A stretch of 8,080 nucleotides of DNA, from positions 1-8,080 of the forward strand of contig CAZJJO010000086.1 of NCBI GenBank assembly GCA_964546375.1, read 5' to 3'. The translations under genes were made by a program, and so were the position numbers. Numbering within the stretch: position 1 is the first letter of the stretch; every line of letters begins with the position of its first letter. The stretch comes from CAYVFM01 sp964546375 (lineage in GTDB: Bacteria; Gemmatimonadota; Gemmatimonadetes; Palauibacterales; Palauibacteraceae). Below the pieces are notes generated by a model. It had not been told where the DNA came from and did not search any database. It saw only the letters and a list, made by a program, of their open reading frames with translations. Positions 1 to 6,186 of the stretch are shown in pieces.

Positions 1-1
1 C

Positions 2-1048
2 GACGTCCCGGTGGACTTCACCGAGGAGGACCTGATCGCCGAGGAGACGATGGTGGTCACGGTCAGCCGCGACGGGTACGTGAAGCGGATCCCGGCCGAG
101 GTCTACCGCCGGCAGCGCCGGGGCGGACGCGGCGTCGCCGGGATGGGCACGAAGGAGGAGGACTGGGTCGAGCACCTCTTCCTCGCCTCGACCCACGACT
201 ACCTGATGTGCTTCACCGAGGGCGGCCACGCCTACTGGCTGAAGGTCTACGAGATCCCCAAGGCCGGGCGCCAGGCGCGGGGGCGGCCGATCGTGAACCT
301 GCTGGAGATCGACAAGGACGAGGTCATCGCCAGCATGGTGCCGGTCCGCGAGTTCAGCGACGACCACTACCTGCTGTTCGCCACCCGGGGGGGGAAGGTC
401 AAGAAGACCCGGCTCTCGGCCTACTCCAACGTCCGCTCGCCGGGCATCAACGCCATCGACGTCCGCGAGGGCGACCGGCTGATCGACGCCCAGGTGACCG
501 ACGGCTCCAGCGACGTCGTGCTGGCCACCCGCAAGGGGATGGCGATCCGGTTCCAGGAGGACGACGTCCGCGAGATGGGGCGCGCCACCCAGGGCGTCAA
601 GGGCGTCGACCTGGGGCCGGAGGACTACGTGGTGGGGATGGTGATCGTGCGGCGCGGCGGCACCCTGCTCACCGTCAGCCGACGGGGGCTGGGCAAGCGG
701 ACCGACGTGGAGGAGTACCGGGTCCAGAAGCGGGGCGGGAAGGGGCTGATCAACCTGAAGCTGACCGAGCGCACCGGCGACGTCGTGGCCGTCAAGGAGG
801 TCACCGACGACGACGAGCTGATGCTGGTCACCAGGAACGGGGTCATCAACCGCCAGCACGCCCGCGAGATCCGGGTCATCGGCCGCAACACCCAGGGCGT
901 CAAGCTGGTGGACCTGGACGAGGGCGACCGGGTGGTCGACGTGGCCCGGGTGGTGGACCGGGTCGAGTCGGACGAGGACGCGGTGGCCGAGGGGCCGGAG
1001 GCCGTGCGGGAGCTGGCCGAGCAGGTGGAGGAGGGCGGCGATGGCTGA
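2..1048 (+). CDS. gyrA: DNA gyrase subunit A, C-terminal domain (5' end outside window)
   Basis: GyrA is the breakage-reunion subunit of DNA gyrase. Only its C-terminal beta-pinwheel domain, which wraps DNA so that gyrase can introduce negative supercoils, is in this window. The frame is open from base 2, so the true start and the catalytic tyrosine domain lie upstream. The canonical GyrA-box appears as QRRGGRG at 113-133, inside the first blade after 'DGYVKRIPAEVYRR'. Repeated blade units follow, each with a 'TRxGxxxR/K' strand-turn and a 'TQGVKxVDL' type ending. A second box-like QKRGGKG sits in a late blade near 727-747, as I recall from Gram-positive GyrA. The last 30 or so residues form an acidic tail (DRVESDEDAV...EQVEEGGDG). 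The stop overlaps the next gene by 8 bases, and the sequence just before it (GGAGGAGGG) doubles as that gene's ribosome binding site. ParC is the alternative but is unlikely, because its box is usually degenerate. Confidence 0.96.
   Translation, partial: DVPVDFTEEDLIAEETMVVTVSRDGYVKRIPAEVYRRQRRGGRGVAGMGTKEEDWVEHLFLASTHDYLMCFTEGGHAYWLKVYEIPKAGRQARGRPIVNLLEIDKDEVIASMVPVREFSDDHYLLFATRGGKVKKTRLSAYSNVRSPGINAIDVREGDRLIDAQVTDGSSDVVLATRKGMAIRFQEDDVREMGRATQGVKGVDLGPEDYVVGMVIVRRGGTLLTVSRRGLGKRTDVEEYRVQKRGGKGLINLKLTERTGDVVAVKEVTDDDELMLVTRNGVINRQHAREIRVIGRNTQGVKLVDLDEGDRVVDVARVVDRVESDEDAVAEGPEAVRELAEQVEEGGDG
1027..1035 (+). promoter_or_regulatory. Ribosome binding site inside the gyrA 3' end
   Basis: GGAGGAGGG lies 5 bases before the ATG at 1041, and it is coding sequence for the acidic tail of GyrA. 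It supports the choice of 1041 as the dehydratase start and implies translational coupling to gyrA, since the gyrA stop (1046-1048) falls after the next start. Confidence 0.7.
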
Positions 1049-2090
1049 CGTCGGCCGGGGCGGCGCCCTGGTCGACGTCGACGAGGTCCGCGAGGCCGCG
1101 GGCCGGCTGCGGGGGGTCGCGCGGCGGACCCCGCTGGCCCCGGGTGAGCTGCCCGACGGCCGGCAGGTGTGGCTCAAGTGCGAGAACCTGCAGGAGGGCG
1201 GGGCCTTCAAGGTCCGCGGCGCCCACAACTTCGTCGCCCTCCTGGAGGAGGACGAGCGGGCCGCCGGGCTGGTGACCTACTCCTCCGGCAACCACGCCCA
1301 GGGCGTGGCGCTGGCCGCCCGGTCCTTCGGCCTCGAGGCCACCATCGTCATGCCGGAGGACGCCCCGGCCGTGAAGGTGCGCGGGACCCGACGGCTGGGC
1401 GGGGAGGTGGTGCTCGAGGGCACGACCACCACCGAGCGGCGGGCCCGGGCGGAGGAGATCGCCGGGCGCACCGGGGCCACCGTCGTCCCCCCGTTCGACC
1501 ACCGGAACGTCATCGCCGGCCAGGGTACGGTAGCCCTGGAGGCCGTCGAGCAGCTCCGCCGGGCGGCGGAGCGCGGCGAGGGAGCGGTCGGCCGGCCGGG
1601 GACGTGGCTGGTGCCCATCGGCGGCGGCGGCCTGATCTCGGGCCACGCCGTCGTGCTCCGGGCCCTGGCGCCGGACGCCCGGATCGTGGGCGTCGAGCCG
1701 GCCGGCGCCGCCTCGATGCGCCGCTCGCTGGAGGCGGGCGAGCCGGTGACCCTGGACCGCGTGGAGACGCTGGCCGACGGCCTCAAGCCCGTCCGTCCGG
1801 GCGACCTCACCTTCCGGCACGTCCGGGAGCTGGTCGACGAGGTGGTCACGGTGGACGAGGACGCGCTGGTCGACGCCGTCCGCTGGCACTTCGAGCGGCG
1901 CCTGGTGGTGGAGCCCAGCGGGGCCGCCACCGTGGCCGCCCTGCTCTCCGGGGCCGCGGACGCGACCGGCTCCGGCGGCGACCTCGTGGCCACGGTGTCG
2001 GGGGGCAACGTGGACCCCGGCGTGCTGGCCGGGTGGCTGTCGGAGATGGAGGAAGAGATCCAGCGGGAGACGACGACGTCGAATCGATGA
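1041..2090 (+). CDS. Threonine/serine dehydratase, PLP-dependent, no ACT domain
   Basis: This is a fold-type II pyridoxal-phosphate enzyme of the threonine/serine dehydratase and serine racemase group. Such enzymes deaminate L-threonine to 2-oxobutyrate or serine to pyruvate in the cytosol. Visible motifs in its 349 residues are GGAFKVRGA with the Schiff-base lysine K57, SSGNHAQG at 81-88, the FDHRNVIAGQGT segment at 152-163, the phosphate-gripping glycine loop GGGG at 194-197, EPSGA near 293, and SGGNVD at 320-325, whose serine normally faces the cofactor ring nitrogen. It ends soon after SGGNVD, so it lacks the regulatory ACT domain of biosynthetic IlvA and matches the short, catabolic-type or serine-racemase-like length. 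The ATG at 1041 has a strong ribosome binding site. The stop overlaps the next start as ATGA. The substrate (Thr, Ser, or a hydroxyamino acid such as 3-hydroxyaspartate) cannot be told from sequence, so no symbol is given. Confidence 0.93.
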   Translation: MADVGRGGALVDVDEVREAAGRLRGVARRTPLAPGELPDGRQVWLKCENLQEGGAFKVRGAHNFVALLEEDERAAGLVTYSSGNHAQGVALAARSFGLEATIVMPEDAPAVKVRGTRRLGGEVVLEGTTTTERRARAEEIAGRTGATVVPPFDHRNVIAGQGTVALEAVEQLRRAAERGEGAVGRPGTWLVPIGGGGLISGHAVVLRALAPDARIVGVEPAGAASMRRSLEAGEPVTLDRVETLADGLKPVRPGDLTFRHVRELVDEVVTVDEDALVDAVRWHFERRLVVEPSGAATVAALLSGAADATGSGGDLVATVSGGNVDPGVLAGWLSEMEEEIQRETTTSNR

Positions 2091-2854
2091 AGCTGCCTGA
2101 CGAGCCCGACCGTCCGCTGATCGCGGTCTCGGTGGCCGTGCGGAAGCGGGACAGCGCCCCGTCGCTGGGGGGTCTGGCGGAGACCGGCTACGTCCGGGGC
2201 ACCGAGATCGCCGGCGGCAACCCCGTGGTCCTCTCCGCCGACCAGGACGACTCGACGGTGGACGACCTGCTGAGCCTGTGCAGCGGCGTCGTCCTGACCG
2301 GCGGCGAGGACGTCGACCCCCGCCGCTACCGCGGGGACGCCGAGGCCGCCGGGAACGTCTCGGTGGAGCGGGACGACCTGGAGTTCCAGATCATCGAGCG
2401 GGCCCTGGAGCGCGACCTGCCGATCCTCCTGCTGTGCCGAGGGCTGCAGATCATGAACGTCGCCCTGGGGGGCACCCTCTACGAGGACCTCCCCAGCCAG
2501 GGGGTGGCGGGCCTGGACCACGACCGCACCGGCAGCGACATCTCCCGCGACATCCACGAGGTGCGGGTCGACGGGGTGGAGCTGCTCCGCGGCGTCTTCC
2601 CCGAGGACGGTTTCCGCTGCAACTCGACGCACCACCAGGCCATCCGGGAGCTGGGCGAGGGCCTGGTCGCCGTGGGCTGGTCCGAGGACGGCATCATCGA
2701 GGTGGTGGAGTACCGGGGCGAGCGCACCGACGCCTGGATCGCCGGCGTGCAGTGGCACCCCGAGCGGATGCTGAGCGAGCGGACGGGCACCAACCGGCGC
2801 CTGTTCGAGCGCTTCGGCGAGGCCGTCCGGGAGAGCGCGGAGGAGGGGCGATGA
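2087..2854 (+). CDS. Gamma-glutamyl amide hydrolase, peptidase C26 / PuuD family
   Basis: This is a 255-residue class I glutamine-amidotransferase-like hydrolase that stands alone without a synthetase partner. The peptidase C26 family includes PuuD, which hydrolyses gamma-glutamyl-GABA during putrescine breakdown. The oxyanion strand 'VVLTGGEDVDPRRY' is at 68-81. The nucleophile is C117 in LLLCRGLQIMNVALGGTLYEDL, the family's 'CRGxQxxNVxxGGTLxQD' signature. An NSTHHQAI motif lies at 179-186. The His/Glu of the triad are H224 and E226 in GVQWHPE. Length and spacing match complete family members. The ATG at 2087 overlaps the dehydratase stop by 4 bases, and no strong Shine-Dalgarno is seen, so translation probably relies on coupling. 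No PuuA-type gamma-glutamyl ligase or polyamine gene is nearby, so the true substrate is open. Confidence 0.9.
   Translation: MKLPDEPDRPLIAVSVAVRKRDSAPSLGGLAETGYVRGTEIAGGNPVVLSADQDDSTVDDLLSLCSGVVLTGGEDVDPRRYRGDAEAAGNVSVERDDLEFQIIERALERDLPILLLCRGLQIMNVALGGTLYEDLPSQGVAGLDHDRTGSDISRDIHEVRVDGVELLRGVFPEDGFRCNSTHHQAIRELGEGLVAVGWSEDGIIEVVEYRGERTDAWIAGVQWHPERMLSERTGTNRRLFERFGEAVRESAEEGR
2839..2848 (+). promoter_or_regulatory. Ribosome binding site for the P1 peptidase
   Basis: GGAGGAGGGG lies just before the ATG at 2851, with its first GGAGG 7 bases upstream of the start. It sits within the last codons of the C26 hydrolase and supports the overlapping ATGA start over any later one. Confidence 0.65.
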
Positions 2855-3837
2855 GCGGGCCCGGGGGCCGCCGGCGAACGCTCACCGCGGTCCCCGGCCT
2901 GGAGGTCGGCCACGCCGACGACCCCGCCGCCCGGACCGGGTGCACGGTCGTCCTGGGCCCCTTCCGGGGCGCCGTCGAGGTGCGCGGGCAGGCGACCGGG
3001 TCCCGCGAGCTCGACGCCCTCTCCCCGATGCACGTGGTGCCCCGGTGCGACGCGCTCCTGCTGACCGGCGGCTCCGCGTTCGGGCTGGCGGCCGCCGACG
3101 GCGTCGTCCGGTGGCTGGAGGAGCGGGGCCGAGGCTTCGAGACCCCCGCGGCCCGGGTGCCGGTGGTGCCGGCCGCCGTCCTCTACGACCTGTCGGTCGG
3201 CGACGGATCGGTCCGGCCGGACGCGGCCATGGGCCACCGCGCCGCCGGCGCCGCCGGGAGCGGGCCGGTGGCCGAGGGCGCCGTGGGCGCGGGGAGCGGC
3301 GCCACGGTGGGCAAGCTCCGGGGCGGCGAGAGCGGCGAGCCCTCGGGGCTGGGCTCCTGGGCCGAAGCCGACGACGGCCCCGTCGTCGGCGCCCTGGCGG
3401 TGGTGAACGCCTTCGGCGACGTGGTGGACGGGTCCGGCGAGGTCCTGGCCGGCGCCCGCGACGACGACGGCGCCTTCCTCGACACCGAGCGGGCCCTGCG
3501 GGACGGGTCGCTCGCCGCCGGCTTCGGCGGAGAGCGCGACGCGGGAGACGGGGACGCCCCCGGGCCGGCGGGCGTCAACACCACGCTGGCCGTGGTGGCC
3601 ACCGACGCCCCCCTGGACGCGATCGGCCTGCGCCGGATGGCCCGGCAGGCCATGCACGGGCTGGTCCGGCGCGTGCGGCCGGCGGCGACCCCCTTCGACG
3701 GCGACATCGTCTTCGCCCTGAGCACGGCCGAGGCCGGTCGGGACGGAGGGGTCGGCGAGGGGCTCCGGGTCGGGCTGCGGGCGCAGGAGGCGCTGGAGCG
3801 GGCCGTCGAGCGCGCGGTGCGGACGGCCCGGGGATGA
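2851..3837 (+). CDS. P1 family (S58) self-processing peptidase, DmpA/NylC-like
   Basis: This is a member of the DmpA/NylC N-terminal-nucleophile family. These proteins cut themselves into alpha and beta chains and then act as aminopeptidases or hydrolases of beta-amino, D-amino or nylon-oligomer amides. Motifs in order are VPGLEVGHADDPAARTGCTVVL (14-35), PRCDALLLTGGSAFGLAAADGVVRWLEERGRGF (64-96), VPVVPAAVLYDLSVGD (103-118), RPDAAMG (122-128), GAGSGATVGKL (146-156), and GALAVVNAFGDVVD (180-193). The cleavage site is GVNTTLAVVATDAPL. By analogy with NylC, cleavage should fall between N243 and T244, leaving T244 as nucleophile. A Gly/Asp/Pro-rich loop (about 226-241) precedes it. The C-terminal MARQAMHGLVRRVRPAATPFDGDIVFALST is also typical. 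The 328 residues are near family length. It starts within ATGA of the C26 hydrolase and ends in ATGA with the HAD gene. The substrate is unknown. Confidence 0.92.
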   Translation: MSGPGGRRRTLTAVPGLEVGHADDPAARTGCTVVLGPFRGAVEVRGQATGSRELDALSPMHVVPRCDALLLTGGSAFGLAAADGVVRWLEERGRGFETPAARVPVVPAAVLYDLSVGDGSVRPDAAMGHRAAGAAGSGPVAEGAVGAGSGATVGKLRGGESGEPSGLGSWAEADDGPVVGALAVVNAFGDVVDGSGEVLAGARDDDGAFLDTERALRDGSLAAGFGGERDAGDGDAPGPAGVNTTLAVVATDAPLDAIGLRRMARQAMHGLVRRVRPAATPFDGDIVFALSTAEAGRDGGVGEGLRVGLRAQEALERAVERAVRTARG

Positions 3838-4526
3838 GGCGCCTGGTGCTGTTCGACGTCGACGGGACGCTGGTCGACGTCGATGGGGCCGGCCGGGCCG
3901 CGGTCCGTCGGGCCCTCCGGGACGTCTACGGCGAGACCGGGCCCGTGGACGACTTCGCCTTCCACGGCAAGACCGACCCCGCCATCGTGCGCGGCCTCCT
4001 GCGGGCCGGCGGCCGGGACGACGCCTGGATCGACCGGCGGATGGACCGGCTCTGGCGGAGCTACCTGGACGCGCTGGACGAGGAGCTGGCCGCCCGGCGG
4101 GACCGGGTCCGGACCTGTCCGGGCGTCCCGGCCCTCCTGGAGCGCCTGGCCGCCGACCGGCGCTTCGAGCTGGCGCTGGTCACCGGCAACCTCCGGGAGG
4201 GCGCGTGGCGGAAGCTGTCGGCGGCGGGCGTCCGGGAGCCGTTCCGGTACGGGGCCTTCGGCTCCGACTCCGAGCGCCGCGGCGAGCTTCCGCCGCTGGC
4301 GCTGCGCCGGGCCGAGCGGCGGACCGGACGCTCCTTCGGGCCCGACCAGGTCTGGGTGGTGGGCGACACCCCGGCCGACGTCCGGTGCGCCCGGGAGTCG
4401 GACCTGCGCGTCCTGGCCGTGGCCACCGGCCGGCCGGGCCGCGAGGAGCTGGCCCGCCACGACCCCGACCACCTGCTCGCGGACCTCTCCGCCACCGGTC
4501 GGGTGGCGGACCTGCTCGCCTCGTGA
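3834..4526 (+). CDS. HAD-superfamily hydrolase, phosphoglycolate-phosphatase-like
   Basis: This 230-residue HAD hydrolase has an alpha-helical C1 cap, a layout shared with Gph-type phosphatases. Motif I is FDVDGTL, with the nucleophile D8 and acid/base D10. The cap holds the FHGKTDPAIVRGLL segment (43-56). Motif II is LVTGN with T117. Motif IV is VVGDTPADV with D178 and D182 for magnesium. The usual KPxP motif III is not present. Instead there is FGSDSERRGELPPLAL (142-157), where an arginine (R148 or R149) probably takes the lysine's place; from memory this 'GSDSxxRxEL' form marks a distinct subgroup. The tail 'VLAVATGRPGREELARHDPDHLLADL' is typical. The start overlaps the P1 peptidase stop as ATGA with only a weak ribosome site, so coupling is likely. 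It could be a metabolite-repair phosphatase; its substrate is not determinable. Confidence 0.9.
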   Translation: MRRLVLFDVDGTLVDVDGAGRAAVRRALRDVYGETGPVDDFAFHGKTDPAIVRGLLRAGGRDDAWIDRRMDRLWRSYLDALDEELAARRDRVRTCPGVPALLERLAADRRFELALVTGNLREGAWRKLSAAGVREPFRYGAFGSDSERRGELPPLALRRAERRTGRSFGPDQVWVVGDTPADVRCARESDLRVLAVATGRPGREELARHDPDHLLADLSATGRVADLLAS

Positions 4527-4544
4527 TCGTCCGGCGGCCGCCCC

Positions 4545-6107
4545 GTGGCTGAGCTGCCCCCCCTGGACGTGCTCGTCGAGGGCCGGGGGGTCCGGCGGGG
4601 CGTGGAGCCGCGGCTCGGCGGGGAGGCGCTTCGCCTCGGCGACCTCGAGGTCCCCTACGACCGGGTCTTCTGGATCTCCCGGCGCGCCGGCCTGCTGATG
4701 ATCTTCGGCGACGAGCGGGCGGTGGCGGTGAAGGGGGACCGGGAGCCCCTGGAGCGGCTGGCCCACGGCCTGGAGGAGCGGATGGGACGCTCCGTCGGCC
4801 GCGGCCGGCTCCCGGGCGAGCTGACCCGCGAGGTGGTGGTCTGCACGGCCGGCACCGCCGTCGTGGGCGACGTCGGGGGCCGGCGCGCGAGCGGCCTCCG
4901 GGTGGCCGTCTTCACCCGCCGGGGCCTGCACCTGCTGGGCGGGGAGCGCCGCCTGCGGATGGCGTGGCCGACGGACGAGGCCCGGACCGTCGAGGCGGAG
5001 GGCGCGCCCGGCCCGGCCCTCCTGCTCCGGCGGGGGGAGGACGTCCTCCGCCTGCTCTACCTCTTCCCGGAGGAGATACGGACCGCCGGGCGGCTGGCCC
5101 GGGGCGGGGAAGGGGCGGCGGCCGACACGGAGCCGGCCGGAGAGGCCGGGGACACCGGGGCCGGTGGACGGGCGACGGGGGAAGGGGCCCCGGCCCGGAC
5201 GCCCGGAGCGGAGGTCGACGAGCCGGAGGGCCCCGACGGGGTCGAGGGTGCCGACGAGGCCGGGGGCTCCGACGGCGGGGAGGACGCCGACGGGGAGGAC
5301 GCCGGGTCGCTGGAGCTGTTCGCCCGGGGCGAGGTGGCCCCGCCCGTCCGGTCCCGCCTGCCGGAGCTGCGCCTCTCGGTGGACGTGCTCCAGGCGGCGG
5401 CCGAGGAGGCGGCGGGGTCGGTGTCCGCGGAGCCGGCCGAGGCCGCGGGTCTCCCGCCGCACTTCCTGGAGACCCACCTGGTGGAGCTGGGCGAGATCGC
5501 CCTGGGCCCGGTGCTGCTCCGGAAGTCGGCGGCGACCTCGGCCGACAGCCTCCGCAAGGCCGTCGAGGCCATGGACGCCGGCGACCTGCGGGAGGACGCC
5601 CGGGCGGCGGTGGGCAACGCCGCCAACCGGCTGGCGGAGGTCTACGAGAGCGAGCTGGAGCGGCTCGTGGGCGAGAAGCGGGCGCCGCCCCGGGTCGAGG
5701 AGGAGCACGCGCTGGGCGTGGACGAGCGGGAGGAGATCCGGCTCCGGATGCAGGCGCCGGTGGACCGCCTCGTGCCGCTCCTCCGGGAGCTGGAGGAGGC
5801 GGGATCGCGCCTGCTGGCCCGACTCCGGGAGCTGGAGGAGGCTCCCCCCGACGCCGGGGAGGAGGCGGTGGAGGAGGCCCGCGAGGAATGGATCCGCACC
5901 CTCCGGGAGGTGGACCGGGCCTTCGAGCGGGCCTGGGAGGAGATGGTCGACGAGGTCGCCGCGGCCTGGGGCGACCGCCTCCTGCCCGGCCTGGCCGAGG
6001 TGGGCTCCCAGCGGCGCCGTCGGCTGCCGGAGTGGGCGACGATGGCGCTGCTGGCGGCGGCGACCTTGCTGATGGCGGCCGCGGCCATGATCCTGTTGGT
6101 CTGGTGA
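4545..6107 (+). CDS. Uncharacterised tail-anchored membrane protein with beta-rich N-terminal half and coiled coil
   Basis: I do not recognise this 520-residue protein. Residues 1-80 and about 95-186 each look like alternating short beta strands closed by a helix (ending LERLAHGLEERMG and FPEEIRTAGRLAR), which could be two PH-like domains; this is inference. Residues 187-255 are a Gly/Glu/Asp/Ala/Pro linker with no expected fold. Residues 256-485 are largely helical and charged, including an exact 14-residue duplication of LRELEEA (413-419, 427-433) that indicates coiled coil. RRRR at 490-493 precedes a single hydrophobic helix (497-520) that ends the protein, so the bulk should be cytosolic, anchored to the inner face of the membrane by its tail. 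No signal peptide, catalytic motif or paired cysteines are seen. The GTG at 4545, 18 bases after the HAD stop, is the first in-frame start available but has no good ribosome site; a GTG at 4569 is the alternative. It is probably the last gene of the gyrA run. Confidence 0.8.
   Translation: MAELPPLDVLVEGRGVRRGVEPRLGGEALRLGDLEVPYDRVFWISRRAGLLMIFGDERAVAVKGDREPLERLAHGLEERMGRSVGRGRLPGELTREVVVCTAGTAVVGDVGGRRASGLRVAVFTRRGLHLLGGERRLRMAWPTDEARTVEAEGAPGPALLLRRGEDVLRLLYLFPEEIRTAGRLARGGEGAAADTEPAGEAGDTGAGGRATGEGAPARTPGAEVDEPEGPDGVEGADEAGGSDGGEDADGEDAGSLELFARGEVAPPVRSRLPELRLSVDVLQAAAEEAAGSVSAEPAEAAGLPPHFLETHLVELGEIALGPVLLRKSAATSADSLRKAVEAMDAGDLREDARAAVGNAANRLAEVYESELERLVGEKRAPPRVEEEHALGVDEREEIRLRMQAPVDRLVPLLRELEEAGSRLLARLRELEEAPPDAGEEAVEEAREEWIRTLREVDRAFERAWEEMVDEVAAAWGDRLLPGLAEVGSQRRRRLPEWATMALLAAATLLMAAAAMILLVW
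5276..5305 (+). repeat. Tandem 15-base repeat (two copies) in the acidic linker
   Basis: Two adjacent 15-base units, CGGGGAGGACGCCGA at 5276 and CGGGGAGGACGCCGG at 5291, differ only in their last base. Because the unit is five codons, it keeps frame and encodes the repeated GEDA step in 'GGEDADGEDAG'. It lies in the low-complexity linker of the uncharacterised membrane protein and is the kind of site where linker length could vary between strains. Confidence 0.75.
5781..5842 (+). repeat. 20-base direct repeat encoding a duplicated heptad segment
   Basis: The same 20 bases (beginning CTCCGGGAGC) occur at 5781-5800 and 5823-5842, offset by 42 bases. Both copies are read in the same frame as LRELEEA. 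The 42-base offset equals 14 residues, exactly two heptads, so hydrophobic positions keep register. This fits either a recent internal duplication or strong selection on a coiled-coil segment. Confidence 0.75.
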
Positions 6108-6186
6108 CCGAAAGCGGCCGATCGCCGTACGGAGGGGCGGGAGGGTTCCGAGCCCCGGAGACGCGACTCGAGAGAGGACGACCAGG
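6108..6186 (+). promoter_or_regulatory. Intergenic region, possible promoter of the dsbA-like/VKOR pair
   Basis: This is the largest gap between co-directional genes in the window (79 bases) and marks a likely transcript boundary between the gyrA run and the disulfide-formation pair. A short inverted repeat (GGGGC 6134-6138, GCCCC 6152-6156) is present but weak. I see no convincing -35/-10 pair, so the promoter assignment rests on position only. Confidence 0.3.
6171..6178 (+). promoter_or_regulatory. Ribosome binding site deciding the GTG start of the DsbA-like gene
   Basis: AGAGAGGA lies 8 bases before the GTG at 6187. It supports this start over the first in-frame ATG at 6337, which would remove the membrane anchor. 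Confidence 0.6.

Noticed and set aside
208..1275. Second + strand frame overlapping gyrA
   Set aside because: The sequence is Arg/Gly/Pro-rich and out of frame with the conserved GyrA pinwheel; it is a compositional shadow.
1277..2758. Long - strand open frame opposite the dehydratase and C26 hydrolase
   Set aside because: There are no motifs and the composition is biased; both + strand genes show complete catalytic motifs.
2087..2854. C26 hydrolase as the amidotransferase subunit of a biosynthetic enzyme
   Set aside because: No synthetase partner is adjacent, and the CRGxQxxNV and GGTLxxDL motifs match the stand-alone PuuD/C26 type.
4545..5100. Possible kinase, protease or nuclease activity in the N-terminal half of the tail-anchored protein
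   Set aside because: No nucleotide-binding loop, catalytic triad or metal-ligand motif could be found.
3183..5708. Very long open frame on the - strand opposite the P1 peptidase, HAD and tail-anchored genes
   Set aside because: Its translation is dominated by Arg/Gly/Pro/Ala low complexity with no domain motifs, and it covers three well-supported + strand genes. Long antisense frames are expected at this GC content.
6134..6156. Short inverted repeat GGGGC/GCCCC before the DsbA-like gene
   Set aside because: A 5-base stem with a 13-base loop is expected by chance at this composition, and no T-run follows.
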